The notes beneath the pieces were generated by a model, which was given only the letters and a program-made list of their open reading frames with translations, did no database searches and was not told the DNA's origin. This document shows, piece by piece, positions 10,627 to 19,951 of a DNA stretch of 64,000 nt (the stretch's first letter is position 1; the number at the start of each line of letters is the position of its first letter). The DNA is from Rhizopus arrhizus. Taxonomy: Eukaryota > Mucoromycota > Mucoromycetes > Mucorales > Rhizopodaceae. Both the position numbers and the translations under genes were made by a program. The stretch lies in contig JAKZZE010000007.1 of the NCBI GenBank assembly GCA_024220505.1, positions 558,001 to 622,000 on the forward strand. Reading direction: 5' to 3'.

Positions 10627-12228
10627 TCAGCCCCAACACGCTGGTGTTTCACAATTCGAGCGAAGTTTGCGAACAACATGAATCATATTTAGGCATGCTG
10701 CCAAATCTCGATTCCATAAGCGTTCACAAAGCTCTTCAGCACCTGAAATGTTTTGCATGGCCATTTTGCAATTTTGATTTGTACATCTAAGACAAAAAAA
10801 AAATCAGCAAACAATTTTAATAATTATTGATCTGAGTATTTGATAACCAAAGTAAACCATAACAAATAACTTCAGGATTATTTGGTCTTTGATATGGCCA
10901 TGAATTTGGTATTCTCTTGAAGGTTGTCAGACTATAATGTTCACAAAAGAGGCAGCACTGGCTTGCTCAAAGCTCATCAATTAAATACACTAGGAATCCA
11001 TGATTCTTCAGCAGCCTTCTGAATTCGACGCCTCGTACAGGTTCTTGATACCGGGCGTTTGGAGCAGAATAATTTCCCATAACAAAAACAGCATCGTTTC
11101 CAAACTTGCTTTTCAATTTGGCAATTATATCCTCGTTAACTTTCTGCCTTCTAATATATTTGGACAGTTTCAGCTTTCGATGCAAGGGATGAACCGTCAA
11201 GTAATTAACTGTAGTTTCAGTATAATGTCTTTGTAATAATTCAGTAACCGATACACGCTTTCTAAGGTATCCTTTAAAATTTTGTAGATTTAAAGATCGA
11301 GAATTTACAACAGTATTTTCAACATTTCGTACTTCTTGTGATTTAACAGCTTCACATATACGACGATACTTCTTTATTTCTTTCATCTTAACTTGACATG
11401 ACTTGGTGTATCTACATGTGCATGGTGCATCAACAGCAGGATTTCATGTACACAGTACAAAAGACCTCATCTTCCTAAATCAATAGTAACATAGCGACCA
11501 GTAATTTCTCCATGTTGTTGAGAATTAAGGCCTGCTATTTAAGGTGTGGGTTCTACGAAAGTGCTTTGAAGACCAATGCACCGATGCTTTTTATTCTGTC
11601 TTTTTTTCTGAGGACTGTGACATCCACATTATCTATTTGAATTGTTCCATGAAATTGAAGCATACCAAGTTCTTCAGGTTTCAAAGCTGCATAATTCATA
11701 TTAACCATCTCGTCTCAGAGGTTTATTTTAGACACTATTAGTCCACCGACGGCCAAGAATATTTTGACATAAAATTTTGCTATCAATTGTTGCATAACCA
11801 TGTATCCAGCTTCTGCGAAGAGGAAAACGGTTGAAAATAGGTAATCCAAGAGCTTCAAATAAGAGAGAAAGTTGATAGAGGGCCATCATATGCTCACATA
11901 GTTCGGGTTTGACATTGTAATAAATATTGTTCTGTTCAAATGCGTATCAGACAGGATACAAAGTCAAGGTGGGCGGTAGTCTTTTTCAAAGCCTGGTTGT
12001 AAATCGAATTTTGAAAAAGAAGTTCGATGGAAAATGTATTAGCAATTCTGGAAGCTAAAATTTCCTTGAATTGTCTTGCCAGAGGTGTAATTTGTTCCTA
12101 TACATCGTTGGGAATTGCTTCATTGTCCATGGAGACATCGGCATATAGAATTGGGGTGCATGGAGCAAAAATCTGTAGATACTCAGCTGCTAGATTGGAA
12201 GATTTTTTCAACCGTAAATTAACAATGC
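10627..12228 (-). pseudogene. Degenerate Fanzor (TnpB-like nuclease) gene
   Basis: Minus-strand remnant of a second, divergent Fanzor. RuvC-I is visible as RYVTIDLGR followed by a stop and GLLYCVHE near 11,490-11,440. After a frameshift the frame CRYTKSCQVKMKEIKKYRR continues into an open stretch (11386-10967) with FGNDAVFVMGNYSA, RGVEFRRLLKNHGF and the RuvC-II-like LVYLIDE. After another stop come the zinc pair CCLFC, CTNQNC and ERLWNRDLAACLNMIHVVRK (RuvC-III) at about 10,780-10,660, probably behind an intron at 10,790-10,850. The N-terminal part (11,540-12,228) is full of stops. It runs straight into the left inverted repeat of the neighbouring element, so that element may have landed in this gene. 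It is not functional as it stands. Confidence 0.8.
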
Positions 12229-12431
12229 AAGAAACTAGGTTGGGCCAATGAAAAAAAAATTTGGTCAATTTAAAATTGAATTGGGACACCAATGCGAAAA
12301 TGCGACACAGATGGGAAAATGGGACAAAGGAGAGACAGAATGTTAGTTTTTTTTCTTTTTGGACAAATAACAATTGATTTTAAAATGTTTAACTCACCTT
12401 TTTTGGAAAAAGCAAAAATGGAAATCAGACA
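12229..12431 (+). repeat. Left terminal inverted repeat (203 bp)
   Basis: Begins AAGAAACTAGGTTGGGCCAA and ends GGAAATCAGACA. It contains a run of GGGACA/GCGACA blocks (GGGACACCAATGCG, GCGACACAGATGGG, GGGACAAAGG) that look like internal short repeats. The inverse copy is at 15,665-15,867. The one mismatch seen is A versus G in GGAAAAAGC(A/G)AAAATGG. Confidence 0.9.
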
Positions 12432-12798
12432 AAGCAATAATTTCTGAAACCATTGCTTAAGTTATGAATATTCATCTTCAAAATGGACAGATTTACTTAG
12501 CCCCCACTGTGTATATTACAAAATATGAGGTAGAATAAATTTTATGCAAAATGCTTATTATCTTATAACATTACAGAAGCCATATGGCCAATTACATTAC
12601 CTGCCAGTCTATTAATTAAATAGTCAAGAAAACCATATGACTAGTAATTACGCTGTATCGCCACAAGCTATAGTTTTGAGATGCTCCAAAGCAATTAATC
12701 AATAAATTTTCATTGGTCATTAAGGATTTCAATAGAAAGTAACAGAACTTGAATAAATCTGTAAACATTTATTTTCTTTCTGAAGCTTATAATAGATA
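12432..12798. other. Left internal non-coding stretch of Fanzor element
   Basis: 367 bp between the left inverted repeat and the Fanzor start codon. It must hold the promoter and 5' UTR. There is no ORF. It is one of two places in the element where a guide-type non-coding RNA could be encoded; nothing in the sequence proves this. Confidence 0.4.
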
Positions 12799-15530
12799 AT
12801 GAAGCGAAGATATAAAGATGATCCCGCGAAGAGCTCGTCAACAAAAAGAAAGATTTTAAAGAGTAAGTACCAAAATAACACATTGCGAGGTATCATGTTC
12901 CTTACTTTTTTTTCAAGAAGTCAATTCTGATAATATATCAGTTACATCTGCTCTGACCACTTCAGTTGCTTCTGGTTCACAAGCTTCTACTTCACAAGCT
13001 TCTACTTCACAGGCTTCTACTTCACAAACTTCTACTTCACAAACTTCTACTTCACAGGCTCCTAGTGCTCTTCCTCCTACCTCCAAAAAGATACAGAAGA
13101 AAATAGATAAACAACTTGCTTTGCAGGACTTTAGAATGAAAACAAAAAGCAATACAGAAAAGACATGTCCTTCTTGCGGATTGAATACTCACTCAAGATC
13201 ATCATCCAACCTTTGCCCAAAAAAGAAGCAAAAGGAGCCATCTCACAATCCTGATGAGAAAAAGGAAACTTTTGCAATCAAATCCTCCTTAAAAAATATA
13301 TGTACGGACACAAGGGTTTCTGAAAAGATTGCTTCAGTAGTGGCCTACACAACCAAAGTGATCCACGTAGGCTCACTATTCATGAACTATATTTTTTTGA
13401 AGCTTTTAAACAAGGGGGAACAAGTGCCAATTATTGATCATACCCTTGTCTATTATATTTTCACTATTGTAACTGGCAATGGCAAAAAGGTCCCTAAATA
13501 CTGTCAAGATTACTTTGTTGAATTTTGCAACGAATGCCAAGTCAATGAAACAATACTGCAATCCCTCAAGAGTATTGGATATTCGTCTGTTCTGTCTATT
13601 ATGTGTAAACAATACGATGTACTCATACGCAACCATGTATGTGAAAACCATGAAAGGAGAACAACCCGCTTTTTTCTGGAAGCTTTTTCAGATATGTCTT
13701 CTCCCTTCTATTGCAAAGGATTATCAGTTGCCCAAAGAAAAGCACTCTCTCACTATGTTTATACATTAAAGCAGAAACAGCAATCAATATGGCCCTCATC
13801 TTTAGAAAGAAATCAATGTTTAGAAGAAACCATAGAGAAGATGAATGCATTATGGAGTCGATATCAGACAGTGAACTGCGATGCGGAAGACCTGTACTCC
13901 AAACCTCATGAATTCTTCAAATGGCTTTTCTATCTTCAGCAAAAGATAAATGAGAAGGTGTATATTATGGAAGAAAAACCAGCCACCTTTGCCTCCAAGT
14001 CCTACATTTATAGGAAGTTAAAAGAACTCACGTTTACTTCAATACTCAATAGACGAAGCTTCAAGTCTTTACAGGAACAAGTACTGCAAAGCATTAATTC
14101 AAAAATACCACTAGTGCTTGGGAAAAAATTAGAGAAACTTGAGTCCTATTTACCTGCTCTTGTGAAATTTATTACAAGTATCCAGTCTAGAATTGAAGAT
14201 GGAACATTCACGCCTGCTAAATACACCGACCGGCGAGGCTATCGCTTCTTTTCCATCTTACCTGTATACTCATTTGCGATGAAATCAATACAAATAGATG
14301 CCCAAGCTTTCTGGCGACTGTTGCAGCAATCTGGTATTGAAGATATCCCAAAAGGTGTTAAAGATAAATCGGCTCTTTCGGACTTCTACTATAGGCTTTT
14401 TAACTTTTCCAAAATGGGATTTCGAACTCGAAAAAGCCTTTCAGAGGGGAAAAAACAGTTTCAGTAAGTTAGCTTAGTTGAATTGAAAAATAAGAGCCTT
14501 AATCTAATCAAGTTATACATAGAAACATTATATATACCGATGGGTATTCGATTTCTTTCCTTTTTTCTAGAGTGAGGAAGAAAAAACAAATAGATACTCT
14601 ACTGGGAAAACAGCCTGAGGACTTCCTCGAAGATATTGAAAACGGCTGTGAAATTTGGGGAGTAGATCCTGGTATTGCCACACTTGTAACTGCCGTCGAT
14701 ACATCCGGAAGGCAAAGGACTACAAGCTTGGACGAGTACTATCATCTGTGTGGCTATAATGATGCGAATTCTATACGAAAAAAGCATCAAGAACAACACA
14801 AGGCTCAGTTTTTGAAAATTTCTAATTTAAGCTCGTTAAAGTCATCCAATATGGCAGAATTTTTAAAAGCTTGCAAAGAAAGACTAAGCTTATATGATGA
14901 TATTACAAGTTACTACAATGAAAAATCTTGGTAAATAAAAACATATTTTTTTTTTACTTGTTTATTTAAGCAACATGCAAAAATCTGTGTAGGTCGTCAA
15001 AGCTGAAGTTCAAATGTTACATTAGAAAACAAAAAGGTGTTCATGAGATCTGTAAACGCTTCATTCACGGTAGTGCCAAATACGATGAAAAAGCAACTAC
15101 AGGCGTAAGAACATCTACCAAGAAAGAGAATAGATACTATCCTTCTGCTCCCATTGATCACGAAAAAAGATCCAAGAAAACCATCATTGCTTTTGGTGAT
15201 GGTATGTTTGGTTCCAGCCTCCGTGGAAATAAATCTGCTCCTGTGCGGATGGTTAAGAAGGCTTTGAAAAAATATTATGGAAAGCAGCTTGATATTTGCA
15301 TGGTGGATGAATATTTAACAAGCCAAATTTGCAACAAATGCAAGACTAGAAACGTAGACAATGTTGTAACAGCCAAATCAAAACGAAGAGTACATACGGT
15401 ATTGCAGTGTAAGCAAAACAATTGCAATATCATATGGAATCGTGATATCATGGCTGCTCATAACATACTGGATATATTTTTATTTGCTGCAAAAAACAAA
15501 AATCAGCGTCTTGATGCCTTTGTGCGTTAG
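12799..15530 (+). CDS. Fanzor: TnpB-like RuvC nuclease
   Basis: Probable RNA-guided DNA endonuclease, the eukaryotic relative of TnpB. Four exons were rebuilt: 12799-12862, 12918-14463, 14571-14930 and 14993-15530, giving 835 residues with all phases consistent. In order: basic N-terminus, a Ser-Thr-Gln tandem repeat, a zinc-knuckle-like CPSCGLNTHSRSSSNLCP, a long helical middle part, then the split RuvC fold. The catalytic acids are D569 (WGVDPGIA), E763 (MVDEYLTSQIC) and D808 (WNRDIMAAHNI). A Cys4 site is formed by C770, C773, C796 and C801. Nothing is broken, unlike the dead homologue next door. The first exon is inferred from an ATG followed by a good donor (AGAGTAAGTA). Family assignment is strong; activity and guide use are inference from the family. 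Confidence 0.9.
12968..13057 (+). repeat. 15-bp tandem repeat, six units, coding
   Basis: Six copies of a 15-bp unit (GCTTCTACTTCACAA and close variants) inside exon 2 of the Fanzor. Each unit encodes five residues of the A/T-S-T-S-Q type. It keeps the reading frame and should give a flexible Ser/Thr/Gln linker. Such arrays change copy number easily. Confidence 0.95.
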
Positions 15531-15664
15531 TTAGATCCCAGTGGCCAGCTTTCCGTGTGATTGATATGACTCTCTCATACTTCTGTACAGTGTAAGTTGG
15601 ACAAGTTTTTTTTTCTTAAGCTTACGGATAATGTACTAACCACCTTCAATCTACAAAACTCCTG

Positions 15665-15867
15665 TGTCTGATTTCCATTTTCGCTTTTTCCAAAAAAGGT
15701 GAGTTAAACATTTTAAAATCAATTGTTATTTGTCCAAAAAGAAAAAAAACTAACATTCTGTCTCTCCTTTGTCCCATTTTCCCATCTGTGTCGCATTTTC
15801 GCATTGGTGTCCCAATTCAATTTTAAATTGACCAAATTTTTTTTTCATTGGCCCAACCTAGTTTCTT
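15665..15867 (-). repeat. Right terminal inverted repeat (203 bp)
   Basis: Inverse copy of 12,229-12,431 with one visible mismatch. It starts 134 bp after the Fanzor stop codon, so the transcript's 3' UTR may run into it. The 15,531-15,664 gap is non-coding and is the second candidate place for a guide RNA. Confidence 0.9.
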
Positions 15868-16166
15868 TAACTGTAACAGTCCTCTTTGTCTATAAATTTT
15901 ACAACTGATTTGAATGTTTTTTTTTCGGGCCTGGATTAGCTTTTATTCTTAAGCTACCTGAATTCTTTTCCTGAAGACGCACGAATATTTTGTGAAAATA
16001 GTGTATAATTATTACAGTTTTGTTATTTATTTCAAAATCAAGATACGATATATAACAATAATTAAAAAAATGTCCCAAAGAAAGAATTATTGAACATTAA
16101 TAAACAAATGTATACATTTTAACAAAAAAAAAAGGAAAGAGAAAAAGAGACAGAAATAATTAGAAG

Positions 16167-19124
16167 CTAAGCATAAGGATTAGCAGCAAATACTCTGATT
16201 AAAGGAGGTGTTCGGACCATTTGGATAGTAAGCATGGTTCTGACTTTGTCCAAAGCTTTGATTGTCTGCGAAGATTGTTCACTACTGTATCCTGTGCTAG
16301 CTGATAGACGCGAACTGATGATAGATGCTCTCTTGGACGCGGATTTTTTAGGTGTGTTGCCACCAATGATACCAGCGCTTGCTGCAGCGCGTGCAATTTC
16401 TTCAAATTCTTTTGTGTTGGCGTTGTTTTCGGTAGATGCCTGATTGGATGTAGTCGATTGGGATCTTTCAGGATAAGCAGAGACCAATTCCTCCTCTTCA
16501 TACTCATCATCAGATAAGCTCCACTGCTTTTGTTCACCGGTCGAAGGGATTACACCCTCTTTCCAGTACATAGTCAGTGCGCGTTCTTGAGGATCATATC
16601 TATGTTTCCATAATGGTAAATTAGCCAAATGAATACGTCTTTCTAAGCCAAATTCAGGTAGAGAAACGTCAAACCAGTCTTCTGCCACTGCAATCACACG
16701 AGCTTCTCCATAAACTGTAGTTGGTGAGTTGTCTGATGGGGGCTGCTGTTTGGAAGCAAGATATAAAGCGAGAGAGAGCAATTTGCCTTGATGAATGGCC
16801 TCTAAGCCAGCTTCTTTTTTTACATTACAGTGTTGTGCAAGTTTTTGGATTGTGTCGCTGGCCAAATAAAAATGCTTTTCTACTATAAGTAAATAAAAGA
16901 TTAGAATCAATACTCAAGCGCGTAATAGAAGATTAACTATATACCTCCTAATAATGCAGCTTCTAATTGACGATGTACAATGATATCAACATAACGGCGA
17001 AGAGGTGCAGTAAAGTGTGTAAACAATGGTGTACCAAGAGCAAAATGAGAATATTTTAAAATGTCAAATGCACCAGCGCAAAAATACTTTGGCGGTTCCA
17101 TAGTCTTTAGTATCAAAATAGACACTAATTGGCGTAACTCTTGGGTTTCAATCTTTTGAACAGAGCTTTGAAGAGTGGTTGCATTAGTAATATCCAACTC
17201 GATGCCTAAATGTTTTGCGGCATATTCTTGAAGCTCGTTCTACAGATAAATTAGAAAAGATTAGAGTAAGTCAAACGCTAAAAAGGAGGGTAGGCCTTAC
17301 GATCTTTCTGTTGTCAGGAGGCGATTGACGACGTAATAAAGCTTGCTCGGGGTATTGACTAGATATCTTTTGGGCAACAGCTTGATTCGCCAAGAATAAG
17401 AATTCTTTAACAATGCTTGCTGTTTCAGGGTTCTTGTAAGAGATATTAACTTTTGAAGGTTTCATTGGGTCATCAAATGATAATATCTGTTTTGATAAAG
17501 ACATGGCTTGCTCGGTGAAGCGGTGTTTATGAAGCTCAGTCGCAAGTAAATGCAGTAAATAAATGTCTTTATCAATTTCCTCGCCACGACTTTCACTACC
17601 ATCCATTATCTTTTCAACATCATCATAGGAAAGCTGGGCAACTGACCTGATAATTAGAAAACATATGATTAATAGAGCTCTATATGATGCAAAAAGGTGC
17701 TTACCTAACAGTTGTTTTTCCAATCCAAGTGTCAAGCAACATGCCATCTTTGCTAAGTTTCCAAATGATAGACATGGCTGGTCTATATATTAGCTGTTGG
17801 TAAGTACTTATTATCGCTTTAATGTATGTATGTATACACTTACTTTGGTTCGTTTACTGTAAAATTAGCAGCATTTATTAATTCAACAGGTATCATCGGA
17901 ACTTCCTTACAATCAAGGCTTACATGCACACCTCTTGCTCTAGCTTCTTTATCCAAGGGCGAATGAGGCTTGATAAAGTAAGAAATATCACAAACATGCA
18001 CACCGACTTCAAAAGTATCATCTCCTAAACGAACGATGGTTAAACCATCTTCAAATATAGTGCTTCCAGAAGGGTCAATCGTTATCATTCTGTTGTGATT
18101 TTCTAATGTAAGGTCCCGACGATTCTCTTCATCAGAAGGCTCAAATCTAAATGGTGTAGGTGGTACACATTCCATAACAGCTTCTGTGAATGGTGTATCG
18201 GAGATGTTAGCATCAGCCAAAATGGCTTTCACTTGAACGTCCAGATGAGTGATAGGGCCTAGTTCATTTTCCAATGTACCGAAAGGGTGAAGTGAAGTAA
18301 TAGGCCATCTTTTAATAGATCCCACAAATAATCGGTTTGCATAAGCATCTGAGTTTTCTACAAAGTCCTTGGGTACTTGTTCAATAGGAATTGCAATCAA
18401 AGGCACACGTTTATCAATGGCTTTGAACCAAGCAATTCTAGGCGCATCCTTCTTTCCCTTCTCTCCTTCCTCTTCTTGAAGTTGGGCTCGTTTGTTGTTT
18501 GGTCGAGATAATGTCAATACACTATTTTAAATGCTTTCAATTAATCGTTTCTCCCTAATACTAAACGTATCTGTTTTTACCCAGAGAAAACCTGGTTTTG
18601 GGCTCTTTCCAAAATGGCAACTACAACACCTGCATATTTTGGCTTTACTACGTCTATCTCCTCATCACCACCAAAAATAATTTCATTTTCATCTTCTTCA
18701 TCCGGCAAGCGCACTTTTGGCTGACCGTTATTCCTAGCTAGCTTGGCATCTTCTTTTTCTTGTTTCTCACGCAGTATGTTTTCTACATTTACAAGTCTGA
18801 CTGCAACAACATCTCCTTCAAGAGCGCGATTTCTATCCCTAGAACCGCAGATATAGATATCGCTACCATCCAACTCATCACAGGATACATAAGCATCACT
18901 GCGATTTCTCTTGTTTACACGCAGCATGCCACGTACTAACTGACGAGATCTCAATAAAGGTGTCAAAGCAGAGAAAGGTAGATGAGCAATGAAAAGTGGT
19001 CGGCGCTGATGTGGGTTCGCATCATCCCTTGAAAAATTAACACGAGTGGGTGTGAATGGTACCAAGGAGAATGATGTTCTGTTACTGTTAGCGGAAGAAG
19101 TGCCTAAGGTTTTTTCAGTTAAAA

Positions 19125-19158
<34 letters not shown>

Positions 19159-19951
19159 CAATAAACTTTACTATTTCTCCAGTCATCAAAATTACGAGAT
19201 GAGCGGCGGTTGGCTTGCTTGTTACTGCTACTCAAGGACAAGCTCAACGATTTACTATTGATGGTAGATCTCTTGTTGTTTGATGACTCGATAAATGATT
19301 CCCCATTTTCGTTCAGTACAGGCAAATGTTGAAGAGATAAGCGTTTTTTAACATAGCTTTCATCATTACCGCGTCTGCTAAAGGTCCCCATGAGTTTTGC
19401 TTCAGCTTCAGCCAACGCAGCTTCCCTTGCTGGATCCGTGTTTTCATCACCTATTGGCTTTTCCAGGCTCTTGCTACTCAAAGAATTGGGTGGTGTGATA
19501 GGAGGCAAGTTCTTAAGAGTATTGATCATATCTTTGATATTATCTGCAGAATTCATTTCTTCCTTTAATGTTTGCAAGCCAATAAAGCTTCGTCTGCTAT
19601 TTTGCTTGTTATTATTAGCAGATAACGAGTTTGTAGATTTTGAAGGGTTGATGGTCAAGTCTGAATTTGCTTCAGAGCGTGACCGCTGGTGTCTTCTTGA
19701 TGGAGGTAGCATAGACACAGCTTGTGGACGCTGCATGTTATTGCTCTTTCTGTTGTCCATGTTGGATGATTGCCCTTGAAAAGTACGTCTTCTATCCGAA
19801 TTTCTGGGAACCTAATTAAAAGAAAAAGAGAGACATATTAGCTTAACACATTTTTACGATATGAAGAGTTTGTCAAACTTACCTCAGGAAAATCAAACAA
19901 ACCTCTCGTACTCTCGGGGGCTGTTTGTTGTTCTAGTGTCTCATAGTCCAT
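16167..19951 (-). CDS. SSD1: Ssd1/Sts5-like RNA-binding protein (inactive RNase II fold)
   Basis: Binds mRNAs and acts in translational control, cell-wall growth and stress in other fungi. Eight exons: 19883-19951, 19172-19811, 18581-19103, 18521-17844, 17705-17782, 17301-17646, 16945-17239 and 16167-16882, giving 1,114 residues. Start is MDYETLEQQ. The N-terminus is Ser/Asn-rich and disordered. A cold-shock-type domain holds YVSCDELDGSDIYICGSRD and NRALEGDVVAVRL. The RNB domain holds VGVHVCDISYFIKPHSPLDK and FTAPLRRYVDIIVHRQLEAA. The place of the catalytic Asp cluster reads TIDPSGSTIFEDGL, so most metal-binding Asp residues of active RNase II/Dis3 are missing, as known for Ssd1. The C-terminal tail is low-complexity. 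The second intron contains a T run of about 30 (A run on the coding strand). Dis3L2 is the alternative, but the dead site argues for Ssd1. Confidence 0.92.

Larger units (their letters stand above)
12229..15867 (+). mobile_element. 3.6-kb Fanzor-bearing element with 203-bp TIRs
   Basis: A unit of 3,639 bp bounded by two inverted copies of the same 203-bp sequence. The only gene inside is the intact Fanzor nuclease. By hand comparison the two repeats differ at a single base, which suggests recent movement or gene conversion. The outer ends read AAGAAACTAGGTTGGGCC on both sides. I cannot find a clear target-site duplication: flanks are ATTAACAATGC on the left and TAACTGTAAC on the right. There is no DDE transposase inside, so it would need outside help to move unless the nuclease drives it. 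It resembles the known habit of Fanzor genes to ride in eukaryotic DNA transposons. Confidence 0.75.

Noticed and set aside
12219..12228. TTAA target-site duplication of a piggyBac-type element at the Fanzor element ends
   Set aside because: TTAA occurs near both ends, but at different distances from the inverted repeats, so it is probably chance in AT-rich DNA.
12098..12373. ORFs at 12,098-12,373 (minus) and 15,723-15,908 (plus) with identical starts
   Set aside because: They are the two inverted repeats read in frame, not genes. Their identity is what revealed the repeats.
12968..13057. CRISPR-like array
   Set aside because: Contiguous 15-bp units without spacers, in a coding exon of a eukaryotic gene.
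12913..13152. Minus-strand ORF with repeated CEVE/ACEVE motifs
   Set aside because: It is the antisense shadow of the 15-bp tandem array in the Fanzor exon.
19128..19160. Lys-rich N-terminus (poly-K) in front of an SSD1 exon
   Set aside because: The run is the A-tract of an intron (19,104-19,171); good donor and acceptor sites remove it.
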